Positions 42,001 to 51,880 of a stretch of 64,000 bases of DNA are shown here, in pieces (position 1 is the first letter of the stretch; each line of letters begins with the position of its first letter). The stretch lies in the NCBI GenBank assembly GCA_009760855.2, contig WPIO01000034.1, forward strand, positions 774,501-838,500. The letters are read 5' to 3'. This DNA is from Cristatella mucedo (Eukaryota; Bryozoa; Phylactolaemata; Cristatellidae). The position numbers and the translations under genes are program-made. The notes beneath the pieces are model-generated. The model was not told the origin of the DNA, did not search any database, and saw nothing but the letters and a program-made list of their open reading frames with translations.

Positions 42001-43960
42001 CTCATTGAAGCTAGACTGTGCTTTAGCGATGCCTGCTGAAAGGGAGCTAATAGAGTATGTGGTGGTAGAAGGCAGGGAGGAATGAGAGGTACAGGTACAG
42101 CTATGCCGGCATGACCCTGCACGACCTTCACCACAGTTGACAGCGAAGCCAGCCGCACTACCTTGCTCTCTAGCGTCCTGCGTTTGGCTCCCCAGCCCCT
42201 GCTCAGTCTCGCTCGGCTTTGACCGTTGCTCTGGCTGCCCGGCTGCACCATGGCAGCTCTGATCCGCCCTGGCCGCACGTGGTCAGCCCTTGCGCCGCGC
42301 GTGCTCAGCCCACGTGCTGCGCTCCACTGTGATGCTCCGCCCTTTCGGCCGCCGTGGCCGCACCTGCAGGTTGGCTGAGAGGGTGGCAGAGCAGCGGGAC
42401 CGGCTGGAGGAGGAGCGACTTCGCGAGGCACGTCGCCGCTTCGATCGCGAGAAGGAGGACGCGCTGCAGGCGCAGAAGGAGCGCTGCGAGCAGGAGAAGC
42501 TAGCCGCCGTGCAGAGCGCCTGCGACGCTCTCAGGCGGCAGCTGCGCAGCGAGTTTGACGAGGAGAAGCAGATCTTCCTGGCTCGGGAGCTGGCTCTAGC
42601 CGAGGTACAAGGCCGTTAGTGCTCAGCTCACCTGATGCATGCATGCAACCATGCTTGCAGGTGCACGAGCAGCTCGAAAGTCGTGCAGTCTCGGCGAGTC
42701 TCGGCGAGTCACGAGTTTCGCCCAAGTCCCGTTCTGGGCTTCTCAAATTTGAACGGCTTATGGGGGTCACCAGCTTCCTGCTGGGATCGTTACGGAAGTA
42801 CTCGTAGATTGGTCGGGCGGCTCGAGTTTCTTGATCTCTCTCAACGTCGTTTTGATTTATAGGAGCAGTTCTTGCTGAGAGAACAGGAGACGATCCGACG
42901 AATCACGGCCGAGTGCGAGCTTCGAGCCGCGGACGAAGCCGCTCGCGTGGCCAGGCAGCACAGGGAGCAGATGGAAGCCGCCGAGCACAGGTGGCACAGC
43001 CTGCGCCACTACAGCGCTTCCTGCTTCTCCCGAAGCAGGAAACATCTCATTGCACTCTCAGTGACCTTGCAACTCCTTGCTGCTGCTGCTGCTAGTGTGT
43101 GCTGCTGCTGCTAGTAATGATGCTGCTAGTGCTGCTAGTGGTGCTGCCGGTGGTACTGGTGCTGCTGCTAGTGGTGCTGCCACTGTTAGCAAGCAGCCGA
43201 ATTACTTGCGGCTGATGGTGTTGGTTACCGAAGCTTGCTTGCGTGTCATAAAAAGAGACACTGAACGTTTCTTTGCAGGTAATGGAACAGTTGGCATCGG
43301 CTTGCAGCTATCTGCCATGCCAGCTTCACTGCCCCCCCAAGCTTCAACGCTTGATGCTGTGAACTATCGCTTTCGGTGTGCGTTGCACTCACTACAATTC
43401 CTATGCATGTTACTGAGCTGAGGCTGAACTGTGTGTGGGTCCGTCGCTGAATTATGCCAGCTCTGAGCAGTCTGGGGTCTCGGCAGTGCTGCTTGCCTGG
43501 AGGATGCACGACATTCACCTTCCATTTGCCTCATCCGAGAGACACGACCTGAGGGAAAAAAGGGAGGGTCATGGAAAAGTATGCTGTGCCTGTTTGCATG
43601 CATGAGTGCACCTCAATTTCCTTATAGCAGTGGAATGCTTTGGCCTGTCCTTTTAGGTATAGCACTCTGCTGCGGAAGCACGAAGAAGAAGAAGCGGCAC
43701 ATGTGCGAACGGCAACAGACTTCAGGGTTCGTTGAGTACTGGTAGCGGTGGTGTCTGCTACTGTGTACTGCTACTGGCGTGATGGCTTGTGCCGGCACCT
43801 GCAAGCTGTGTGCTATTTTCGGCGGCACGGTTTCGTTAAGGAACTGCAAACTGACTACCAACGCTTCATGAACTACACGAATGGCAAGTATGACTCCGAC
43901 TACATGATGAAGTTGAGGCAGCACGGCATGAGCTATGCACGGAAATCTGGCACCCGATGA
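38819..43960 (+). CDS. Coiled-coil protein, probable C6orf163 homologue (partial gene model)
   Basis: Function is not established. I see exons 38819-39011, 42370-42604 and 42863-42990, which join in phase, and a terminal exon 43806-43960 ending in TGA. They encode a long, almost proline-free helix rich in Ala, Glu, Arg and Gln (heptad-like [20 protein letters not shown]). The C-terminus [20 protein letters not shown] resembles the C-terminal block of vertebrate C6orf163 (a coiled coil of about 330 residues), and the exon order and IRRITAECE segment also fit. N-terminal exons are not found, nor a clear exon between 42990 and 43806. Third-position GC is high compared with the surroundings, supporting real coding. 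Other coiled-coil ciliary proteins are possible alternatives. Confidence 0.55.
39595..39695 (-). repeat. LINE tail, diverged
   Basis: ATGATATTATTAGAAAACTT, GCTCTGAGAGAACATAATCT, CATTCTAGGTACTTCGC. In the intron of the coiled-coil gene. Confidence 0.55.
39855..40050 (-). repeat. SINE-B copy with internal insertion
   Basis: Tail TTTGTATATCGGCCAAAGAG, AACTTTAG at the left. At the right the antisense head: CCATCGGCTCGAGCC, CCTTGGTCAGGGCAAGGACC, TTAACCACTGGGTCAAACC. About 40 extra bases lie between. Confidence 0.55.
40195..40370 (-). repeat. SINE-A copy, near consensus
   Basis: TACTAGCTGATTCAACAGCC, GCTATCACCACTGCTTGCAG, GGATTCGAACCCACGACTCG, AGCCACCGCCTTACCTAGTG, TGCCATCACGGCTCAC. Confidence 0.85.
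40885..41085 (+). repeat. LINE 3' UTR and tail
   Basis: TGCATGCTGACCCTGTGCAT then CCTTTGCAGCAAATGTAAAG, CACCTAGAAAGAGATTAAGT, TCTCCGGGGGCACTTTATCA and (ATT)n. Nearly the same text as 17540-17700. Confidence 0.75.
41598..41716 (+). repeat. SINE-B copy
   Basis: TAGGGGTAAGATGCTCGCCT, CGTGAGCTTGAGCCC (B box), ATAGAGACTTAAGTTATCTC, GGGGTGCTATACAAA. It runs straight into the (AT)n tract. Confidence 0.7.
41714..41853. repeat. AT-rich palindromic microsatellite
   Basis: (AT)n broken by CATATG and GTATAC steps over about 140 bp; every segment can self-pair. It grows from the 3' end of the SINE-B copy. Confidence 0.9.
42370..42604 (+). CDS. Coiled-coil gene, internal exon b
   Basis: Acceptor CACCTGCAG|G completes the AAG codon left by exon a. 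It encodes [20 protein letters not shown] to [11 protein letters not shown], 78 codons of strongly predicted helix by composition. Donor GAG|GTACAA, phase 0. Confidence 0.8.
42863..42990 (+). CDS. Coiled-coil gene, internal exon c
   Basis: Acceptor GATTTATAG|GAG in phase 0 fits exon b. It encodes [42 protein letters not shown]. The donor CACAG|GTGGCA leaves phase 2. An alternative acceptor at 42660 (TTGCAG|GTGCACGAG) has no matching donor. Confidence 0.75.
43078..43195. repeat. (CTG)n-type degenerate trinucleotide tract
   Basis: GCTGCTGCT, GCTAGTGGTGCTGCC and variants over about 118 bp between exons c and d of the coiled-coil gene. All are intronic in the model given. Confidence 0.85.
43806..43960 (+). 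CDS. Coiled-coil gene, terminal exon
   Basis: Frame [40 protein letters not shown], then [10 protein letters not shown] and TGA at 43958. The QRF-MNYT block is the main reason for the C6orf163 comparison. The acceptor (CCTGCAAG|CT) is weak, so the left boundary is uncertain by tens of bases. Confidence 0.55.
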
Positions 43961-44429
43961 CAAAAGCAGCAGTACGATCCGTGTGCAGCCATACGTCCGA
44001 TCCAGGCATCCACGCGACCGATGTGGGCAGCCGTGCTTCCGGCGTCTGGAACCATTCGTCCGGCATAGCCGGATAGAGTGACAGCATCGTGCAAAAGCAG
44101 CAGCACCAGCGATTCGACGTATTCGGCGTGGCGGCCAACCAAGTGCTGCTGCTGCGCTCGAGCAGCTGCCCACGAAACTGCAGGCTGCCTGCTCTAACTA
44201 GGCCATTCTCTGCCTGGACAAGAAATATTAGAACATTCGCCTCTGCATCTAGCAATCTTTTAGAAGTGGAGCACGTGTAAGAGCAGTCTCAAATTGACGT
44301 TCTAGCAGGCACACCCACACTGACCGAATCGGACGCGCTACGATACGACTCTGTAGGTGATTCCTGATCTTGCGATTCCTGATCGTGCGATTGTGTTTCC
44401 TGCTACAACTGGGCAGTGCTGAGCGTTCT

Positions 44430-45300
44430 GCTGGCAGCTCAGCACTCACCCCATCTATCCGTATCCGGACTTTTGCTGCCTCCACGAAATAATTGACGTT
44501 TCGGGCGGAGACGAGAACGGAAAAGCTCCTCTCTACATCCTTTACAGCTAGCTTATCGACGAATTTGTCACATTTTGTAATCTTCTTTATCTGTGACAAG
44601 ATGGAGATACCAGCTTCGATGTTTGCCTTTGATAGCTGCAGAAAGACATCTCGAAGGTTCTTAGAAGCTGCTGGCTCACTGTCTAGAGCCTTGACAAATA
44701 GCTTGACCTCGAGTCCTCATAGAAGGCCAAGTGGCGGCATAAGCGACTTCCGAGGGCCTTACCGTGATTCCCACTTGATGTTGTTCTTCCCTACCAATAA
44801 CTCGGTCCGCTGTGGCCGGTCTCTTTTTGATAGTGCATCTTAGTGTACCAGCTGACCCAGAGGCAAAGAGAACAAGCAAAATTCATGAAACCACCATAGA
44901 GGCTCATCATCAGGAATGGCAGCATTTGAAGTCCTCAATGAACTCCCAGCTATAGTCGTCATACTTCAAGGCACTGAGAAGCATATTGACACTAATGTAG
45001 CCCTATTTGTGTTGCACAGTGTGAGCTGTAGGGAGATACAGAACTTGTATACACTATGATGAAGCACTGCCTTAAGACTCCAAAATAAACTGAAATTGAA
45101 CTTACTTTGAATAGGTGCCATTCATTCGGGTCACAGGCAATTCCTATTTCCACATAGACCAGCCACATAGTTTCAGGAGATAAGCTTATTTATCTGACTA
45201 AAGAGTTAGGAAAACTCTTGGTGGCACGGCCTCTGATCGGTTACTTTCACATTTTTAGTCACTTCGGTTTCGCTTCTTGAGGCTAGATGTCAGGAGCTCA
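44430..45300 (-). pseudogene. Decayed copy of a dispersed transposon-type protein
   Basis: In shifting minus-strand frames one reads GIACDPNEWHLFK, SLKAVLHHSVYKF, LLSALKYDDYSWEFIEDFKM, RDRPQRTELLVGKNNIKWES, KLFVKALDSEPAASKNLRDV and QLSKANIEAGISILSQIKKI. These blocks, in this order, belong to a protein present in hundreds of copies in many animal genomes and usually left unnamed; I regard it as transposon-encoded, superfamily unknown. At least four frameshifts or stops mean that it cannot be functional. The GTAAGT and GTAAGG strings at block ends look like donors but probably are chance. Confidence 0.6.
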
Positions 45301-45309
45301 GCACAGGAC

Positions 45310-45657
45310 TAAGTAAGGTAAAGATTTCCCAATTTGATCGTTGAGATTATTCCGGTTGGCAAGTAAGGCATTCTGGTAAATTGTAATCTCGACGTGCAAT
45401 TATTTATCGATGTCTTACTTACTGCTCGCTCTCTCCTAAACATTGCCGACCCCTCTCCCCAGGGACGAGAACAGGGAGCGAAAGGTATTTTGGTACTAGG
45501 GAAACCGATGGAGGAATGTTTGGGTGCACTGCACGATCGGACGCCCTTTGGCGTTTGACGTTGGGAAAGGTTCAACATGCAGAAGCAGTAGTTGCATAAG
45601 TAAAATGACCAGTCGCGTCTTTCCAATTATTAGCCCAATTACCCAACTTCATGTCTG

Positions 45658-45693
<36 letters not shown>

Positions 45694-46278
45694 ACCCGCC
45701 TTTATGAATATCAGAGTTATATAAATTATAAGGATGATCATAATCCGAATCATAATCCCTATAGTATGGACTGCGGTTCATTTAGTAAGCAGCCTTTCGT
45801 TCACGAGTTCGCTTGCAGTGTTCGAACGTCAAATGCCGGGGCCCAGGGCAAAGGCCATGGTCCCAAGCAGGCATGATCCCAAGCAGCCGAAGAGAGTGCT
45901 TTGTAGGCCTTGCTCATCTTAACGGACGCTTTCACCGAGAGCATTTTTGCTCTTGTCTGTTTTAAACACGTGGCAAAATGCAGTGTGCTGGGTGCAAGCT
46001 TTCTGCCATTCGACCAAATATGTCTGTTCACTGTTCTCTTATTCTGCAGTAACATAGACTAAAATGCTGCCGCTCTTTGAAGGCACCTGCACTGTTGCAC
46101 TTCTACGGATATTACTCTACAGTGTTACGTCCTAAAAATCACCAATTCAAATATCGGCAAAGCCGCTCGCTATACGTGCGATCCTCACGTCCGAAGCGGG
46201 CATAATAGATAAATCGGGAAATTACATTTTCCTGTCCACGGAAGCAAGCTTTTGCTGAAACCATAGCTATTTGCTGTT
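45310..46278. other. Unassigned region with (CT)n
   Basis: (CT)n at 45661-45690. Short minus frames (45309-45626, 45801-46055) have no motif that I can place. Probably the 5' part of the preceding element or plain intergenic DNA. Confidence 0.35.
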
Positions 46279-46280
46279 TA

Positions 46281-47290
46281 CCATATTTTACCGCGTATAA
46301 ACCCCCTCTTAACACAATTTGGGTTGAGATAATGGAGAGGAGGCTTACATGAGAGATTACTTCTTTGATTTAGTAATGCCGTAAATAACGTATCTGCTTT
46401 TAATGCCATTCAATAAAGGTTAAATGGTCACCAAAATGTGTTCGATAGGCTTATTTGTCAACGTTAATTCGACATTCTATGGACTCAGAAAGATGGTTCC
46501 AAACTTAAAACCTATAGTCATTTTCTGATGTAAAACACTACCACAAGAATGGATTTCAAAAGGATTGGTCCTTGAAGTTTACGAAAAGGCTTTGATGGAC
46601 AGCCAGCGAATTAAAGCATAGTTTTCAAAGGTGTTTGGTTGCCGACACGGAGGTCTTTTGAAATAAACAGCCTTGTTCGTTTTTTGATTCGTTCAGGGGA
46701 CATATGAAGGACGAAGTTAGGAAAGGTGGCAGCAGACATGAAAACTAAGCTCTCAGTTTTCCCGGGTGGTCTGACTAGTCAGTTGCAGCCTGTGGATGCA
46801 AGCATCAATTATTATTTCAAGTGATTTTACGAGAAAATTGGACAAAATTGATGATGGGCCAGTCGTGTGACAACTTAACACCAGCAGGAACGATCAAGAA
46901 GCCATCTATTGATCAGGTCTGTGAGTGGGTGATGAAGACCTGTAACAACATGTAGCAAAGATTATAGTCACAGCTTTCAAGGAGTGTGACACTTCAAATG
47001 AACGGAAAGGAAGATGACGAAGTTTATGGAGAGAGTGATGATGAATATGATGATAGCAAAGTTTCCACATAATTTAAGATGTGTTGTATGAATGAGAAAG
47101 ATGGGAAGGGTAGTGTTACCATTCCCGATGCAGAGAATAGTGATATTTACATGAGCGATTATCATAAGTCTTGATGTTATCCAGTTCATTCAGATACTAA
47201 ATACAATGTTTTTTTCCCCAAAATAATTGGCTTTGGAAGTTTGGGGGAGGGCTTATACATCGAGGGGGCTTACTCTGAGTTAAAATACCA
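46281..47290 (+). mobile_element. Fossil pogo/Tigger-type DNA transposon
   Basis: Imperfect inverted ends: CCATATTTTACCGCGTATAA then CCCCCTC at the left, and on the other strand GGTATTTTAACTCAGAGTAA then GCCCCCTC at the right. Inside, plus-strand frames give FFDSFRGHMKDEVRKG (second Asp region of the DDE transposase), ALSVFPGGLTSQLQPVDASI then NYYFK (the PGGLTS-LQPLDVSINKPFK block), PAGTIKKPSIDQVCEWVMKT and VTAFKECDTSN. At about 1.0 kb it is deleted relative to a full transposon, and multiple stops make it inactive. The left end is next to TA. Confidence 0.82.
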
Positions 47291-47744
47291 TATTTTAGGG
47301 ATCTGGGTTTAGGAAAAGCACACTTTTTATGCAAGAAAACTAAAATGAAGTCAATTCGCCAGTGTTATTGTAATTCATAATAGGTCTTAGTCAAAATTTA
47401 TAGATAAATAGTGAATTAACATATCAATATCCCAAGTGTAGTAATGTGCACTATCGACCGTCTTAAACGCAGAAAAACAAACACGCGGCCTTATCATTCT
47501 AACGGCGACTTAGAAGGGCGTGACCCCATTTCTTTACAGTTAAAATAGAACGAGATTCATACATTTGTTACTGCACACAATAAAAATATATGTTAAAATA
47601 CGTCCCTGATTAATTACCAAGTCCTTCCACCTCTGAAAACAGGTTTTTAGGGCACTTACTTTACTAGGAGACCTGCCATAGATCACGAGAATCAAGTTAC
47701 TTTCGTTCAATCTTTGTTCGTTCAATCTCATTCAAAACATTTAA

Positions 47745-48290
47745 ACAAGTGGTGGCTCATCAGCTACACGATGACAACAGTTTATTGAGTCTGACAAGCC
47801 AGTGTCATTCGGGATTTAGAGATGACCATTCCATAAAAAAACTGCTCTGCTTCGGGTTTACAGTGAATGACGTTCTGAACAATGCAGACCTGTATCTGGT
47901 CTCTCTGCTGGCTCTTCCAGAGCTCTCGATAGCATTTACAAAAATTGACCGCTACAGCCTTGTGGAGAGCTTCTTCACATGCCTAGCAGTGTGGGGAGGT
48001 GCTCCTGTTTGTAACAGAAATAAATAGAGTTGGGCAATACCTCGTCAAAAGATTAAGATGTCAATGCACACTGGTGTCGTTCGTCAGGTGAGCTATTATA
48101 GTATAAGAGTATAACATTATAGTGTAAGCTCGGGTTTCGGTCTTAGGCCCCGTTCTTTTCAATATCTACGCTCTCCAGATACAGCTGCCGTGGCCGATAG
48201 CCTCACCCAACTATATTTTGGCTTTGGGTTCTACGTCAAAAACTCAATCTATCCCTTTACCTGTCTTTTTTCCCTTCAAAGAGTCGCCGC
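47745..48290 (+). repeat. LINE reverse-transcriptase fragment
   Basis: Reads VAHQLHDDNSLLSLTSQCHS, GFRDDHSIKKLLCFGFTVND, VLNNADLYLVSLLALPELSI then AFTKIDRYSL, a decayed form of the LINE block GFR-GHSTETALL-V-ND and LLDLSAAFDTIDH. At about 48140 SVLGPVLFNIYALQI follows, the PQGSVLGPLLF motif. Both Asp motifs are lost or shifted. Confidence 0.78.
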
Positions 48291-48299
48291 GTTTTTGCT

Positions 48300-49340
48300 C
48301 TGTTGATTTACTTGCAGCCGCCGTCGAATGACATTCTCACTTGGATGGCCACTACCTTACTCGAGCCTAGCGACGGTATGACCAACCTAATAATCGTGGT
48401 AAGGCCTGGTGCTACCCATGCTACCGATGCACGATCGATCGAATCGATTAGATTCTAGTTTCTAGATTCTATATATTAAGAGATTCTGTTCTAATCTATA
48501 CCTTAACCTATGATGATCATAATAAAGCCTTTTTCTACCCTTAACCTAGCATGGCCGATCGAATTAAATCGATTACATTCTGGTTTTTTATTCTAAATAA
48601 TATTCTTGATATTAATATATTCTTTTCTAATCATTAACCTACGATGATCACGGTAAAGTCTTGTGCTACCCTTTGCTTTGCATGGTCAAAGTCAGGAAAA
48701 TTGTTTCACTAGGTAAGCCTGAAAAAGTTAAGTCCGCTGAAACAAGAACTTGGTTAAGATGAAGATTAAAACTGTCACATGTAATAGCTTGTAAAAAAAA
48801 TATGCACGCTTCTTTTTGGTATTGGCGATGCCTTGATCTTGGTGCCAGGATACATATGTTTTCCTCAACTCACCCCTTGCTACCTAGTGGGGGTAAAGGA
48901 TTTTTTCGTCTCCAACTTGGATGGAACAGCAAACATAGACGGAGTACAGAAAATATAAATCGAAGCAATCACTTGCATAGGAGCGAATATGCCATATGGG
49001 ATATGTGCCAGCATGCTGACGTAAATTTATTATTGTGCTATAAAAGGTCCAGACCGTCAGCTCGTGTGGACTAAAAAAGGAGCATTTGCTAGTACTAGTT
49101 CCGTTCAAGTATCGCCGTTACCGTGTAACCTGTGCGGTCGGCAAAATGACGTTACTAATCCGAGCTATTCTGCACGCGTGTTCAAACGTACGGTTAGAAA
49201 AGAGGCGTTCAGTATTTTAAATCCTAAAGAATTATTCACGCGGTTAGCATGGACGAAGGTAACCGGCCTCCGGCAAAATTTCGTGCTGGAAATGGCTCAA
49301 ACTACCGTATTTGTAACGACGATCAAAAGTGGTTGAAAAT
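48300..49340. other. Unassigned region left of the tandem array
   Basis: At 48430-48700 two diverged copies of a segment of roughly 125-190 bp (CGATCGAATYAAATCGATTA, TTCTAATC, CCTAYGATGATCAYRRTAAA) lie in tandem. The rest shows no family or gene. Confidence 0.4.
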
Positions 49341-49344
49341 TTAT

Positions 49345-49655
49345 TTCTGATCACTGTATATTTATACTTACAAAACCTCATGCCCGTGGAGCAGCCATAA
49401 AAATAAACATTTTCAGCAAACAACTACAGCTCGCCGCGCCGATTGAAAATGACCGTCGCTCGAGATCAAAGCCATCGCATGAACGCGTTGTTTCTTTTGG
49501 ACGTTGGTAACCATTCGCAGAAACAAAAAGACGAGCAAAGAGAAGTACCAACTTAGCAACAAGGGAAGAAATTGATATTTGTGCAAGTGGCGGCCCCACA
49601 AATTGGTGATTTAGGACACTGTACGCAGAAGCGTGCATTTTTTGATAAATTTTCA
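49345..49655. repeat. Tandem-array unit Z (tail only)
   Basis: Aligns by eye with 52165-52470 and 58280-58595: GTATATTTATACTTACAAAA, GAAGCCATCGCATGAACGCG, TTGTTTCTTTTGGAC, AAGTGGCGGCCCCACAAATT, GGTGATTTAGG. It joins unit A directly at about 49655, so most of the right half of this unit is deleted. Confidence 0.7.
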
Positions 49656-50246
49656 CAGTATGGACCTGCAATGTTTTGTAATACTAACAGTAACTATTCA
49701 CCAATAAGTACGAAATTTTACCAAGCCAGAAGAGCTAAGATTATTTAGAGCACTTTGACTTTTCAGGCTAGAAAGACCAACCGCATTGGATTCGTTCATG
49801 CTACGGCAGGCAAATGCTCGTAAACGTATTCTAACGACTTATAATGCAATTCCAGCGAATGCTACGAAAAGTGAGCCCATTTTAGCTGTCTAAATACTTA
49901 AAAAAATCAACGAATGCTGGAATTATCTTTTTTCAAACTCCGCTGTCGTTTCGGGAATCTTAAAGTGTCGCCCCGGGAACAAATGGCTTTCTGTGGAGAA
50001 CAAGTTTGCTAAGTCTCGTCTCGGAAAAAGGTCGATAGCCTACCTTATAACTTAATAGCAACGTTGAATAGGTATTGCGTATTATTCCATATTTTTAAAA
50101 ACGGGCGAGACGAAGGACATTTAAGAACTTAGTCGATTCTGCCTTTAACTAGAGCTGAGAAAGTCGCAAACGTGCACCGTGCAATGCTCAGCGATCAGAC
50201 GCTGCGGGCTCCTCGGCCGATTTGAACTTGTAGCCGCTAATGCCGA

Positions 50247-50396
50247 GCTGGTGTGGTCTAGCAGTTAAGGTGCTCGCCCCGACTAAGGTCTGACTAAGAT
50301 CGTGGGCTCGAGCCCCGAGGCACGTGTGAAGCGCCTGAATAGAGATTAAGTTCTCTTGGCGCGGTACATAAATGAATAATATTTAAATGAATAATA
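50247..50396 (+). repeat. SINE-B copy private to unit A
   Basis: GGTGTGGTCTAGCAGTTAAG, GTGCTCGCC, TCGTGGGCTCGAGCCCCGAG, ATAGAGATTAAGTTCTCTTG, CGGTACATAAATGAATAATA. Unit B at about 56510 goes straight from GCTGCTAAT to AAAATAGCGG, the empty site. Confidence 0.8.
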
Positions 50397-51240
50397 TATT
50401 CTAAAATTGCGGCAGTCAGGTAGCTGTTAAAAGCAGCAACGATATTTGATTGTGTATAAAGAGAGGCGCTACATCAACTGTATGAATACTACTTTTATTA
50501 TTAGTCAGCCTCGTGTAAGGAGCTTGACCGCAAGTGTAGCGAACCAGACGTTAGTCGCAATATTAAAGCTTAAATCTACTGATCCTTGTGTCACTGCATG
50601 CTATCATAATAGAAATACCTGAAAGTGCTGACAAAAGCTGGCGTGTGATTTTAAATGAGTTAGTTGGAAGTTGTGTGCAAGTTTCTATGTACTGCATGCC
50701 GGCTACGTATAGCTGTTGTCCTAGCTCTTAGCTTGATGCTGGCCCCACGTAAATACGGTCCGCTGGCGGTTGGATGTTACCAGATCTGGGGAAACACGCA
50801 CGGGCCTAATAGCTAAAGTAAGGCGGAGTCGTTACTTTACAAAATGCCGACTCTAGAGACCCTGGTGCCCAATTCATCGTGCCGCAAACCTCTCAAATGG
50901 AAGAAAAACGTTAAACGTCAAGCACCTGCATTATATTCCGCTAGATTAGCGACGCTAGTTAGATATAGTAACTGAGGGGGAACGCGCGAGAGAGAGACGG
51001 ATCAAAAGTGATAGAGAGAAAGTCGTCTTAGCCTCACACGAACCAAGCATTACTAGGGCCTTGAACGAGAGCGACACACTCAACCTTTCCGCTAGCCTAT
51101 ACAATTGTAGATGCATTCAATCGGTTGGCTTGGTAGTCCAGCGACTGAAGAGCACAGTGTTGAGGTCGCTTACAACGACAGCGGAAGAAATGAAACGTAA
51201 TGATAATTTCGTTATAATTAATCATAATAGTGCATTTATA

Positions 51241-51880
51241 GCACCCTCTAAGAACCGAATCTCTTCCTAAGGGTGTTACAGATGCTCTGTAGAAGACCAT
51301 AACCATCTCGAGACCGTCATGATGATCTGAGGTTACATACGCACCTGTCATCAAGCAAAGCATTATTGGAAGTGACCGGCCCGGATCAAACATGTAAGTG
51401 TTGTTAGTAGACAGCAGGCACACTTTCAGCAGTCGTAAGTCAGTTAGACAAATTTCACGTCGAGGTGGAGACCAGTGGTTAAAGTTCGTTAATTCGTTAC
51501 TGCAAACGTCGTTGGCAGTGAGTCTTCATTGGTCGCGCCACGATTATTGGCAGTTGAGTGATCGCTACGGCACGATCGCGGCAACGCAAGGGCACCATGT
51601 CAGTGTATACAGCGAAAGTGCGTGCTGCTTCAGCTACTGCAAATCGAGGCCGCAGCTTCAGCTATAAATATGTGCTGCTATGCGGACTCAGCGATTGCGG
51701 GACAGTTGCTTTCGCGTCTCCGACTCGCATGAAAAGCTAAGAAAATTACGGTGAAGGGTCATAATGACCAGCCGCTTCGCTTGCGTACGGACGGGTGAGG
51801 CTTAGCGTCTGGCAGGCCATAGGAAGACGGCAATGAATGAGTCATTGCGTTGTGAAAGGCGCCAACCAACGCTCCGGGTC
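51241..51880. other. Highly conserved core of array unit A, promoter-like
   Basis: Differs from 57361-58000 at only about eleven positions in 640 bp. It includes two ATTGG (inverted CCAAT) motifs near 51528 and 51546, a TATA-like CTATAAATATG at 51662 and GGCACCATGTCAG at 51593. The ATG opens a 46-codon frame beginning MSVYTAKVRAASATANRGRS that is kept in both copies. On the minus strand the left 60 bp is a LINE/SINE stem-loop tail. A promoter or a small exon are both possible; no product is recognised. Confidence 0.5.

Noticed and set aside
42661-42690. An extra exon ([10 protein letters not shown]) in the coiled-coil gene
   Set aside because: A fair acceptor is present, but no donor gives phase 0, and exons b and c already join in phase.
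43622-44173. A 183-codon minus-strand open frame
   Set aside because: It overlaps the terminal exon of the coiled-coil gene in antisense, has a low-complexity composition and shows no domain.
46279-47297. Direct repeat TACCATATTTTA at both ends of the pogo fossil as a 12-bp target duplication
   Set aside because: Elements of this type duplicate TA only. The left copy is part of the terminal repeat itself, so the match is probably coincidence in AT-rich DNA.
51593-51740. The array-core frame as a Rab-type GTPase first exon (RSFSYKYVLL resembles the segment before the P-loop)
   Set aside because: The P-loop Lys is missing (GLSDCGTV), the frame stops after 46 codons and no further G-motif is visible nearby. 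The resemblance is too short.
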